From JAUVXJ01 sp964433755 (GTDB taxonomy: Bacteria > Chloroflexota > Anaerolineae > UBA7937 > B3-Chlor): 64,000 nucleotides of DNA. Made by a program: the position numbers and the translations under genes. The stretch covers positions 248,001 through 312,000 of the forward strand of contig CAYSSR010000002.1 in assembly GCA_964433755.1 (NCBI GenBank), written 5' to 3'. This document shows positions 24,620 to 32,936 of this stretch, piece by piece (within the stretch, counting starts at the first letter, position 1; the number at the start of each line of letters is the position of its first letter). Under the pieces are notes generated by a model that was not told the DNA's origin, did not search any database, and saw nothing but the letters and a program-made list of their open reading frames with translations.

Positions 24620-26911
24620 GTGAGTCGCAGGTTGAGGACTGAGGTCGCTCAATTGAGCGTCGTGTCCGGCATCGAGCGGGAAGATGTCGGCGACACCAGC
24701 CTCGTGGAAGCGTCCTCGATCATTCCTCCCAGAACGAGCAGAGGCAACCTCTACCTGCTGGTTCAGGTGAGTGGCGAGCCCACGGGCAAGGAATCTATCC
24801 ACAGGCAACTGATCGAGATCATCACCAACGAGTACTCACGTGTCCCCGGGGGCATCACCAACGGCCTACGACAGGCCGTCAAGGCCGCCAACGGGTTCCT
24901 CCATCAGATGAACCTGGACTCCCTGCCCTTGTGGCACAGAGTCGGTGAGACCTGCTGTGCGGTCTTGCGGGGTGATGACCTCTACATGGCAGTGGCGGGA
25001 GATGCTCGAATCCATGTAGTCAAGAAGGGGGAAGTGCACTCCTTTCCGCCCTCAGGAGCCGACACTGCACCGGACGGGCTACCGGCAGAGCCACGTTCCA
25101 CTCCCCCTCTAGGAGCGGACGAGTTCCTGACAGAGGTCGGCCTCTACCACTGCCTCATCGAAGAGGGCGACATCATCGTCTTGGCCTCCAGCGGTCTGAC
25201 GCAGGTCGCCACGCAGTGGCAGGTAGCTGAAGCTGCACAGGGAGGGCTGGACGAACTGTCGCACACCCTTCGCGCCCTGTCCTCACACGCCGATCTCTCT
25301 GCTCTCCTCATCCAGGTTAGCGCAGCGGAGAGATCCGCCGCTCCCGCAGAAGAGCGATCGCGCCTCCGGCCCAGCGTTGCACCGACCCAACCATCACGCC
25401 GCCCGGTCTCTCACACCAAACCGCCCAAGATACGCCGGCCAGTCAGCAGCATTCCCGGTCGGCTCGTAGCGTCAGTGCTGGCTCTCTGCGCCCGGATCCT
25501 GGAATCGTTCGCCCGGTTGGCCGAGCGTGTACAGACCTTCCTCTCCTGGACAGTCTCGAGCGGCTTGCTGGGGCGACTAGGTCGAGGCATCAAGAGGGGA
25601 GTGGTGAGCCTGTTCCAGGGGCTAGGCATCCTGACCGAGCGGATGCTTCCCGAACCCCATGCCGCTCCCACGACCATGGAAACGGTCTACGATCAACCCA
25701 TAAGAGGGGTCAAAACAGCCCAAGAAGGCAAAGGCTCACGCCTGCCTCTCATCGTCGTCTTCGTGATCATCACCCTCGTCGCGGCCGGTTCTCTTGCTCT
25801 GGTTCTCCGACGACAGTCCAACGAGACTCGGTTCGCTCAGTCCTTGGCAGATGCCACAGCCGCGCTGGAGCTGGCCCGAGGCAGTCAGGACACAGCCACG
25901 ATCAGACTCCACCTCGACGAGGCATTCGATCTGGTGGAGCAAGCTCTGCTGATCAAGCCCACGAACGAAGAGGCTATCGCTCTACGCGACGAGATCTTCG
26001 TCGCCTTCGACGAGGCAGAGGGCGTTCTTCGACTCCAGTTCTCCGCTCAGGCGCCCCTCGCTGGGCCGCCGAGCCAGCCTCATCGTGTGCTCTTGCATGA
26101 GAACGAACTCTATGTCCTGGACACAGTCACGCCGGAGCTACGCATGTACCAGGTGGACGAGATCAACGGCACCCTGGAACCGGCCGATGGATCCGTCTTG
26201 CTGAGTCCAGATAACGCGCCTGCCGGCCTCGAGGTACAGGAGTTGACCGATCTGGCCTGGATTGGATCAGGCAGCGGGCGCGAGACAGAGAGCCTGCTAC
26301 TGCTGGTCAACGGATCTTCACTCCTACAAGTGGATGAAGCCCAGGGGATCACAACGGTATCGGTGGCCGACAGCGAGATCTGGAACGACCCTCGCGCCAT
26401 CGAGGGGTACTCTGGTTATCTGTACGTTCTCGATGCGGCGGAGGACCGCATCCTCAAATACGCTCCCACCGAGAACACCTACGACTCCTTCCCTATCAGC
26501 TACTTGCAGGGAGAGGCCGCCGTGGAACTGGAGAACGCTGAGGACATGGCCATCGACGGCTTCATCTATGTCCTCCTGACGGGAGGAGACATTCTCAAGT
26601 TCTCTGGTGGCTTGCAGGTGGATTTCTCGATCACTGGCCTGGGCGATGATGGGCTCCAAGGTGCAACCGCACTCTACACCGATCCGGACACCCAGTACAT
26701 CTACGTGGCCGATGCCGGCCTGGCGCGCATCGTACAACTGACCAAAGAGGGGGTCTTCGTCCGCCAGTTCCTCCCACCCAGAGAGGAAGAAGCTCTGTTC
26801 CAGGGCTTGCAGGACGTGTGGGTGGATGAGGTGCAAGGCGAGCTCGTGGTCCTCACCTCGGATGGCCTCTTCGTGGCTCCGGCCGAGCAGCCCCCATCCA
26901 CCTTGCAGTGA
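24620..26911 (+). CDS. Membrane protein with PP2C-like N-terminal and beta-propeller C-terminal domain
   Basis: 763 aa, GTG start. Residues ~1-235 resemble a PP2C-type phosphatase fold (NGLRQAVKAANGFLHQ, GETCCAVLRGDDLYMAVAGDARIHVV, EEGDIIVLASSGL), but the usual Asp ligands are not all evident, so activity is uncertain. A Ser/Thr/Pro-rich linker follows, a membrane helix near residue 375 (LPLIVVFVIITLVAAGSLAL), a helical segment, and an outer NHL-like propeller (residues ~470-760). It may link an outer signal to protein phosphorylation. Confidence 0.7.
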   Translation: MSRRLRTEVAQLSVVSGIEREDVGDTSLVEASSIIPPRTSRGNLYLLVQVSGEPTGKESIHRQLIEIITNEYSRVPGGITNGLRQAVKAANGFLHQMNLDSLPLWHRVGETCCAVLRGDDLYMAVAGDARIHVVKKGEVHSFPPSGADTAPDGLPAEPRSTPPLGADEFLTEVGLYHCLIEEGDIIVLASSGLTQVATQWQVAEAAQGGLDELSHTLRALSSHADLSALLIQVSAAERSAAPAEERSRLRPSVAPTQPSRRPVSHTKPPKIRRPVSSIPGRLVASVLALCARILESFARLAERVQTFLSWTVSSGLLGRLGRGIKRGVVSLFQGLGILTERMLPEPHAAPTTMETVYDQPIRGVKTAQEGKGSRLPLIVVFVIITLVAAGSLALVLRRQSNETRFAQSLADATAALELARGSQDTATIRLHLDEAFDLVEQALLIKPTNEEAIALRDEIFVAFDEAEGVLRLQFSAQAPLAGPPSQPHRVLLHENELYVLDTVTPELRMYQVDEINGTLEPADGSVLLSPDNAPAGLEVQELTDLAWIGSGSGRETESLLLLVNGSSLLQVDEAQGITTVSVADSEIWNDPRAIEGYSGYLYVLDAAEDRILKYAPTENTYDSFPISYLQGEAAVELENAEDMAIDGFIYVLLTGGDILKFSGGLQVDFSITGLGDDGLQGATALYTDPDTQYIYVADAGLARIVQLTKEGVFVRQFLPPREEEALFQGLQDVWVDEVQGELVVLTSDGLFVAPAEQPPSTLQ

Positions 26912-27024
26912 CGTACCATCCAGGCTCGCTGCATGGTCGCCGCGAGCCTGTTTCCACACCAGCTTCCTTCCCCCTGCCAGCATCTATGGTTGCCTGTGCC
27001 GTCTCAGTGGAGTAGAATGGTCTC

Positions 27025-28062
27025 GTGACCTACGTGCTGGGTATCGAAACCTCGTGTGACGAGACGGCGGTTGCCGTCGTGAACGATGGCCGTGAGATCG
27101 TCTCCAACGTAGTTGCCTCCCAGGCCAGGATCCACGAGCGGTACGGCGGAGTCTTCCCTGAAATCGCCTCGCGGCAGCACATCCTGCACATCGTCCCGGT
27201 ACTGGAAGAAGCTCTAGCCGGGGCCGACTTGTCCCTCGACGAGATGGAAGCAGTGGCCGTGACCTACGGTCCCGGCTTGGCTGGGTCCCTGTTGATAGGC
27301 GTCAACATGGCGAAAGGACTGGCCCTGGCCGCAGGTCTGCCTCTCATCCCGATCAATCATCTGGAGGCACACATCTACGCCAACTGGCTGGACACAGACG
27401 AGGAGATCGAGTTTCCCCTCGTGTGCCTCATAGCATCGGGGGGACACACCAACCTGGTGTTGATGACCGATCATGGTGAATACCGCTCCCTTGGTCAGAC
27501 CCTGGACGATGCGGCCGGGGAGGCTTTCGACAAGGTTGCGCGCCTGCTCGGCCTCGGCTATCCCGGGGGTCCCGAGATCCAATCGGTCGCCAGGGATGGA
27601 GACGCCTCAGCCTTCGACCTGCCCCGTGCCTGGCTGAAGGGCACGTACGATTTCAGCTTCAGCGGTCTGAAGACCGCAGTACTTTACCTGGTGCGTGACT
27701 ACGACGCCAAACGCGAGCTTGCAGGCAGCGACGGTGGCGTACCGGTGGCCGACATCGCCGCGAGCTTTCAGGCAGCGGTAGTCGACGTGCTGGTCGAAAA
27801 GACCAATCTGGCGGCCCGGGTAAGCGGTGCGCGCCAGGTACTTCTGGCGGGAGGAGTCGCAGCCAACGCCCTCTTGCGGGAGCAGATGGTAGAAAGAGTC
27901 AGCGTCCCGGTGCTCTGCCCTTCTCCACAACACTGCACCGACAACGCAGCGTGCGTGGCTGCGGTTGGCTGGTTCAAGCTTCGGTCTGGTCAGCGCGCAG
28001 GATGGGACCTGGACGTAATCCCCGGTCTGCAACTGGTCCCTCAAGAAGACCGCACCACCTAG
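27025..28062 (+). CDS. tsaD: tRNA threonylcarbamoyladenosine synthase subunit TsaD
   Basis: 345 aa, GTG start. ASKHA fold: VLGIETSCDETAVAVV at the N-terminus, metal site region NHLEAHIYANW near residue 112, SGGHTNLVLM, FSFSGLKTAV, and LAGGVAANALLREQM. It transfers threonylcarbamoyl to A37 of ANN-decoding tRNAs with TsaB/TsaE. Confidence 0.95.
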   Translation: MTYVLGIETSCDETAVAVVNDGREIVSNVVASQARIHERYGGVFPEIASRQHILHIVPVLEEALAGADLSLDEMEAVAVTYGPGLAGSLLIGVNMAKGLALAAGLPLIPINHLEAHIYANWLDTDEEIEFPLVCLIASGGHTNLVLMTDHGEYRSLGQTLDDAAGEAFDKVARLLGLGYPGGPEIQSVARDGDASAFDLPRAWLKGTYDFSFSGLKTAVLYLVRDYDAKRELAGSDGGVPVADIAASFQAAVVDVLVEKTNLAARVSGARQVLLAGGVAANALLREQMVERVSVPVLCPSPQHCTDNAACVAAVGWFKLRSGQRAGWDLDVIPGLQLVPQEDRTT

Positions 28063-28105
28063 GACAGACGACACCGGCCACGCCATCAGAGATCGCGAGG
28101 GTCGA

Positions 28106-30007
28106 GTGGCGCACAGACCACTCAAGGACGCATATCGAGCTGCGCGGGAAGAGGCCAGCAGCTACCTGGCCCCCAGGGAATGGGTCAACCGGCTCATCCT
28201 GGGACTGCGCTTCCTGGCGCTTACTCTGGCAGTGATGCTGTCCTTCTTCGATCAATCACAGGCTGGGGTCATCGTTCCCATCGCAGAGATAGCCGTCGCT
28301 GCCCTCGCCTACAACGTTCTGCTCGTGGTCATGGCTCGATATCAGCCCTGGCTGCGACAGACCCTCAACGTCCTCGTCGTGGACACGCTGATCACCACCA
28401 TCATCGTGTCCCTCACGGGAGGCTATCACAGCGGCTTCTTCATCGTCTACTTCTTCATCGTTGCCGGGGCAGCCTTCTATCTCAATCTTGTCGCTATCAC
28501 CCTGGTATCGCTGGTCCTTGGGCTGATCTATGTCGGCGCGTGTGTGCTCAGCCCGGCGGGGATCTGGACGGCGAACGCTGTGTTCATCCTCGCTGGGAAG
28601 ATCGTCCTGCTGCTCCTAGTGGGCCTGCTCTGCGGCCTGCTGCTCGAGCAGTTGCGACGCGAGCATAGTGAGACCGAGCGAGAGCGCGCCTTGTCGGCCC
28701 ATCTGTCGGCCCTCAACGATCTGTTTCAGCAGTTGGGGGCCAGCCTGGAACTCCAGCCCACCATGCAGACAGTGGTCGACGCGTGCCGGCGGTTGCTGAG
28801 AGCCGACGTGACCCTGGCCCTCCTTCGCCGCGCCGACGGCGCCGGACTGTACGTGGCGGCGAGCAGCGGGTTGGAGCCGGGCATCGATCTCGCCGAGATC
28901 GAACGGCTCGGTGAGATCGAGCTGGGCGTCAGGTCCGTGGATTGGCTCCTGAGCATGAACGCTCCCTACGCAGCCAAGCTGGAGGATGCTCCGCCTGTTG
29001 CGAATCCCGTTCGCCGATTGCTGGACACCCAGGGCATCTCTTCCGTCGCCGTGGCTCGCCTGGCCCTCGACGAGGACAAGCTGGGTGTCCTTTCCGCTGG
29101 GAGACGATCATCGGAGCCCTACACAGAGAGCGATCTGGCGTTTCTCAACGCCCTTGCCCAGGAAGCCGCTCTGGCCATTCGCAACGCACGTCTCTACGAA
29201 CGAGAGCGTCAACAGGTGCAGAGACTCCAGACCCTGGAGGCGCTGCAGGCTAGCTTCGTCTCGGTCGTATCCCACGAACTGCGCACGCCGCTTACCTGCA
29301 TCAAGACCTCGGTGGACATGCTCCAGAACACTCTGGACCGAGACATTCCCGAAGTAAAGGAAGAACTCCTGGATACGATCAGCCATCACACGGGTCGTCT
29401 GGAGGATTTGGTGGAGGACCTTCTGGACGCCACCAGACTGGAAGCAGGACAACTGACGCTGTCGCCTCAACTCACCGACCTGCGTCGGGTCGTCGAGAGA
29501 ACCGTGACCGCCTTCGCTCCCCTGGTCAAGAACAAGGGACAGGTGATCGAACTCCACCTGCCTGAGGATCTGGAGCCGGTGGAGCTAGATCGCCACCGCA
29601 TGGAGCAGGTGCTCACCAACCTCATCTCCAACGCTCACAGATTCGCAGCCAAAGGAGGCCACATCGGCGTGACTCTGACCTCGGAGGACGACCACCTGAG
29701 GCTGACCGTGAGCGACGACGGACCAGGAATACCTCCGGACGAGCAGGAACGTATCTTCGACAAATTCTACGTCGTCACCGACGGCCGTGGCCTGGCCGGC
29801 GTCGGCCTGGGGCTCTACATCGCACGGCAACTCGTGGATTTGCACCAGGGTCGCATTTGGGTGGAGAGCAAGCCAGGCCAGGGCAGCTCATTCCACGTCA
29901 CCATTCCCAGGGTTCGGGAGGACGCTCGGACCAACACCCCGCACTCTAGCGAGGGAGCACGGCGGAGACAAGCAAAGGTCACAGATGAAGATCCTGATCG
30001 TCGATGA
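28106..30007 (+). CDS. Membrane histidine kinase with GAF domain
   Basis: 633 aa, GTG start. Five to six membrane helices in residues ~30-185, a coiled linker, a GAF domain (~205-365), HisKA with the phospho-acceptor His390 in VVSHELRTPLTCIK, and HATPase (NLISNAHRFAAKGG, DDGPGIPPDEQERIFDKFY, GVGLGLYIARQ). No extracellular sensor domain, so the signal is likely in the membrane or cytosol. It overlaps the response regulator start. Confidence 0.92.
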   Translation: MAHRPLKDAYRAAREEASSYLAPREWVNRLILGLRFLALTLAVMLSFFDQSQAGVIVPIAEIAVAALAYNVLLVVMARYQPWLRQTLNVLVVDTLITTIIVSLTGGYHSGFFIVYFFIVAGAAFYLNLVAITLVSLVLGLIYVGACVLSPAGIWTANAVFILAGKIVLLLLVGLLCGLLLEQLRREHSETERERALSAHLSALNDLFQQLGASLELQPTMQTVVDACRRLLRADVTLALLRRADGAGLYVAASSGLEPGIDLAEIERLGEIELGVRSVDWLLSMNAPYAAKLEDAPPVANPVRRLLDTQGISSVAVARLALDEDKLGVLSAGRRSSEPYTESDLAFLNALAQEAALAIRNARLYERERQQVQRLQTLEALQASFVSVVSHELRTPLTCIKTSVDMLQNTLDRDIPEVKEELLDTISHHTGRLEDLVEDLLDATRLEAGQLTLSPQLTDLRRVVERTVTAFAPLVKNKGQVIELHLPEDLEPVELDRHRMEQVLTNLISNAHRFAAKGGHIGVTLTSEDDHLRLTVSDDGPGIPPDEQERIFDKFYVVTDGRGLAGVGLGLYIARQLVDLHQGRIWVESKPGQGSSFHVTIPRVREDARTNTPHSSEGARRRQAKVTDEDPDRR

Positions 30008-30671
30008 TGAGCCTGACGTCGTAAAAGTGGTGAGGATGAGCTTCCAGGTTCAGGAGCCTACGTGGGAGGCCATCGCCGCCTACGACGGAGAGGAAGCGCT
30101 GGAAGTCTTCGAGAAGGAGCAGCCAGAGCTCGTTCTGCTGGACATCATGATGCCAGAGATGAGCGGCTTCGACGTACTCAAGGAGCTGCGGCGCTTCTCT
30201 GACGTGCCAGTGATCATGCTCACAGCCAAGGGGAACGAGATCGACAAGGTGATGGGCCTCAACCTGGGCGCCGACGACTACATCACCAAGCCGTTTGGAC
30301 ATCTGGAACTGCTCGCGCGGGTCAAGGCCGTCCTCCGGCGTGGGCGCGGCACGCCCCTGATCCACGAACTCCCTTTCACCGGCGGTGGTGTCCACGTAGA
30401 CTTCGAGACACGGCAGGTCAGCGTGGATGGGGAGACCGTGTCGCTCACCGGGACTGAATACCGGCTGCTGTACCACCTGGTACGCAACGCAGGACAGGTA
30501 TTGACCCACGAAACGCTGCTGGCCCGAGTCTGGGGCCGAGAGTACACAGACGAGATCGACTACCTCAAGGTCTACATCAGCCGACTTCGCAACAAGATCG
30601 AGAAGGACCCACGCAATCCAGAGCGTATCCTCACCGAATATGGCGTAGGCTACTGGTTCACGAAGACGTAG
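29985..30671 (+). CDS. OmpR-family response regulator
   Basis: 228 aa. Receiver domain with acidic pair DDE at 7-9, phospho-acceptor Asp53 in LLDIMMPEMSGFD, T in MLTAKG and K in ITKPFG; then a winged-helix output domain (LTGTEYRLLYHLVRN, VYISRLRNKIEKDPRNP). Partner of the overlapping kinase. Confidence 0.95.
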   Translation: MKILIVDDEPDVVKVVRMSFQVQEPTWEAIAAYDGEEALEVFEKEQPELVLLDIMMPEMSGFDVLKELRRFSDVPVIMLTAKGNEIDKVMGLNLGADDYITKPFGHLELLARVKAVLRRGRGTPLIHELPFTGGGVHVDFETRQVSVDGETVSLTGTEYRLLYHLVRNAGQVLTHETLLARVWGREYTDEIDYLKVYISRLRNKIEKDPRNPERILTEYGVGYWFTKT

Positions 30672-30791
30672 CCTGGGTTCGGCCCCCTCGTTAACCAGTC
30701 TTTTACCTCCTTTACCGCCCCTCTTTACCACTGTCTGCTATGATGATAGCGAGGAGTATTCGTTTCTGTTCGTCGATGAACCGGAGATGCT

Positions 30792-30893
30792 ATGTCGCGA
30801 GCTGAGTTCCGAAGAATGGCGGTCACAGTGGCATTGGTCCTGGTCGCCGCTGCTGTGTCGGTGACAGTCATGTCGCTGTATCTGGGTCGCTAG
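30792..30893 (+). CDS. Single-helix membrane peptide (33 aa)
   Basis: 33 aa: a short basic start (MSRAEFRRM) and one hydrophobic helix of ~20 residues rich in Val and Ala, ending LYLGR. GGAGATGCT precedes the ATG. Lies between the response regulator and the patatin. Could be a small membrane regulator or a chance ORF. Confidence 0.4.
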   Translation: MSRAEFRRMAVTVALVLVAAAVSVTVMSLYLGR

Positions 30894-30963
30894 GTCTACG
30901 CGTCGAGTTCGGAATGTGCCTCCCCGTGCAGGCGTGGAGGTTATCTGGGTAGGTTAATAGGAA

Positions 30964-31941
30964 ATGCTCGCGTTTGTCCTCAGTGGCGGTGGTAATCGAG
31001 GTCCTTTGGAGGTCGGGGCTCTCCAGGTTCTCCTGGAGCACGGCATCGTCCCACAGATGTTGGTGGGTACGTCGGCCGGGGCCATCAATGCCGCCTTCCT
31101 GGCTGTCGAACCGACCCTACACACCGCTGCGGAATTGGCCAACCTGTGGCAGAACGTGGAGACGAAGCACGTCTTCCAGGGCAACCGATTCACCATGCTG
31201 TGGCGCCTCCTCACTGGGAAGGACAGCCTGTACCGCAATCAGAGCCTCGAGCGACTCATCCTGGAGAACCTGCGGCCAGGGACAGATCTCTTCGGGGACA
31301 TCGACGCAGTCAAACTGTATATCGTGGCCACCCAACTCGATACCGGGGAGGCTCGGGTCTTCGGCCAGGACCCGCAGGAGCGCCTAATCGATGCTATCAT
31401 GGCGAGTACAGCTCTACCACCCTTCCTTCCTCCCTGGCAGTGCGGTGACGAGCTACTGGTGGACGGGGGCATCTCAGCGGATCTCCCCGTGAGAGTCGCG
31501 GTGTCCCACGGCGCCAGAGAGATCTACGCTCTTCACCTTGTGGACGCTCCGCGAGCAGGCCAGCAGATGCGGGGCTTGTTCAGTATCACTGAGCAGACTA
31601 TCAACACGGTGCTCTCACGACAACTCCAGATGGACCTGGACGAATCAGAAAGCATCAAGGGCGTTACGCTCCACCACGTCCCGCTCACCGGTTTCTATGG
31701 CCTTCCTCTCTGGGACTTCACCCACACCGACGAGATGATCGAGGGTGGCAGACGCCAGATGGAGGAGTATCTTCAGGCCACCGAAGGGGTTGCCACTTCC
31801 AAGAGACTGTCCTCACTGCGCTCAACGTTGAGGCGAGGCGCGAGGAGAGCACGGAGAGCATTATCGCGTGTACCTGCCGGTCGTTGGCTCCTTGGACACA
31901 GAATGGAGGAAATCTCAGGGTCCATCAAGATCGAATCGTAG
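30964..31941 (+). CDS. Patatin-like phospholipase
   Basis: 325 aa. Oxyanion hole GGGNRGPLEVGAL at residues 8-20, nucleophile Ser in GTSAGAINA (~37-45), and catalytic Asp in DGGISADLPV. Ser-Asp dyad acyl hydrolase acting on membrane lipids. The C-terminal ~40 residues are very basic and may bind membranes. Confidence 0.9.
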   Translation: MLAFVLSGGGNRGPLEVGALQVLLEHGIVPQMLVGTSAGAINAAFLAVEPTLHTAAELANLWQNVETKHVFQGNRFTMLWRLLTGKDSLYRNQSLERLILENLRPGTDLFGDIDAVKLYIVATQLDTGEARVFGQDPQERLIDAIMASTALPPFLPPWQCGDELLVDGGISADLPVRVAVSHGAREIYALHLVDAPRAGQQMRGLFSITEQTINTVLSRQLQMDLDESESIKGVTLHHVPLTGFYGLPLWDFTHTDEMIEGGRRQMEEYLQATEGVATSKRLSSLRSTLRRGARRARRALSRVPAGRWLLGHRMEEISGSIKIES

Positions 31942-31955
31942 CAGAGGTAGCAGCT

Positions 31956-32879
31956 ATGACAAAGATCGCCGTAGTCACCGACAGCGTCGCTTGCGTGCCA
32001 CCGGAGTTGGTGGAGGAATACGTTATCCACGTGGTGCCCTTCACCGTACTCTGGGACGGCCAAGCCTACAAGGACGGCGTAGACCTCACTCCGGCCGAGT
32101 TCTATCGCCTCTTCGGCCAGAACAACGCCTATCCCACCACCTCTCAGCCTTCATTGGCAGACTTCGTCAGGACGTATGCCACGCTCAGTGAGACCGCCGA
32201 CGGAATCGTCTCCATCCACATCCCGGCCGAACTGACCGGAACAATCGGTGTGGCCCAGACGGCCGCTCGCGAGGCCGCGACAGTACCCGTGGTGGTGCTG
32301 GACTCAGGACTGGCCACCATAGCTCAGGGTTTCGTGGTCCTAGCTGCCGCGCGGGCAGCAGCGGCGGGACAGAGTCTCGATGAGGTAGTGGCAGCGGCGA
32401 AGTCGATGATGCAGAAGGTCCACTTCTACGCCACCCTGGACGATCTCAAGCATCTGCACAGAGGGGGTCGCATCGGAGAAGCGGCCACGCTGCTTGGCTC
32501 CAAGCTCAGGATCAACCCCATCCTGACCCTGGAGAATGGGAGCGTCAGGGTGGTCAGCGTGGTCAGGACGAGGCGAAGCGCCGTCGATTGGATGCTAGAC
32601 ACGATGTGGGAGGACGTTGGCGAGCGTCCCCTGCACGCCTCCGTGTTCCATGGGGACGCCCTAGAGGAGGCGGACCGCATTGCGGAGCTCATCGACGCCC
32701 GCTTCAACTGTGTGGAGTTCTACGTCAGCGAGTTCACCCCGGTGATGGGTGCTCATACGGGTCCCGGGGTCATTGGCTTTGCGTACTATGCCGACGAGCC
32801 GAAGCAGCCACCAGTGGAGACCACTCAGGACGGGGAGCGGGGGCTTGGGTTCCTGGCCCGGACGATGTCACTGTTCTGA
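31956..32879 (+). CDS. DegV family fatty-acid-binding protein
   Basis: 307 aa. Start KIAVVTDSVACVPPELVEEY, TSQPSLADFV, VVVLDSGLATIAQGFVVLAAA, LHRGGRIGEAATLLGSKLRI, and C-terminal HTGPGVIGFAYY, all DegV hallmarks. Members bind a fatty acid and in Firmicutes (FakB) hand it to FakA for phosphorylation. Next to a phospholipase, so lipid recycling is plausible. Start ATG 31956. Confidence 0.92.
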   Translation: MTKIAVVTDSVACVPPELVEEYVIHVVPFTVLWDGQAYKDGVDLTPAEFYRLFGQNNAYPTTSQPSLADFVRTYATLSETADGIVSIHIPAELTGTIGVAQTAAREAATVPVVVLDSGLATIAQGFVVLAAARAAAAGQSLDEVVAAAKSMMQKVHFYATLDDLKHLHRGGRIGEAATLLGSKLRINPILTLENGSVRVVSVVRTRRSAVDWMLDTMWEDVGERPLHASVFHGDALEEADRIAELIDARFNCVEFYVSEFTPVMGAHTGPGVIGFAYYADEPKQPPVETTQDGERGLGFLARTMSLF

Positions 32880-32880
32880 T

Positions 32881-32896
32881 GTGGCTTCTCAGCCAC
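32881..32896. terminator. Small hairpin between convergent genes
   Basis: GTGGCT-TCTC-AGCCAC, a 6-bp perfect stem just after the degV stop and facing the pcrA stop. Weak, without a T-run. Confidence 0.35.
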
Positions 32897-32936
32897 CTTC
32901 GCCCGATAGGCAACGGAGCTATCCCCTTCTCGGCCC

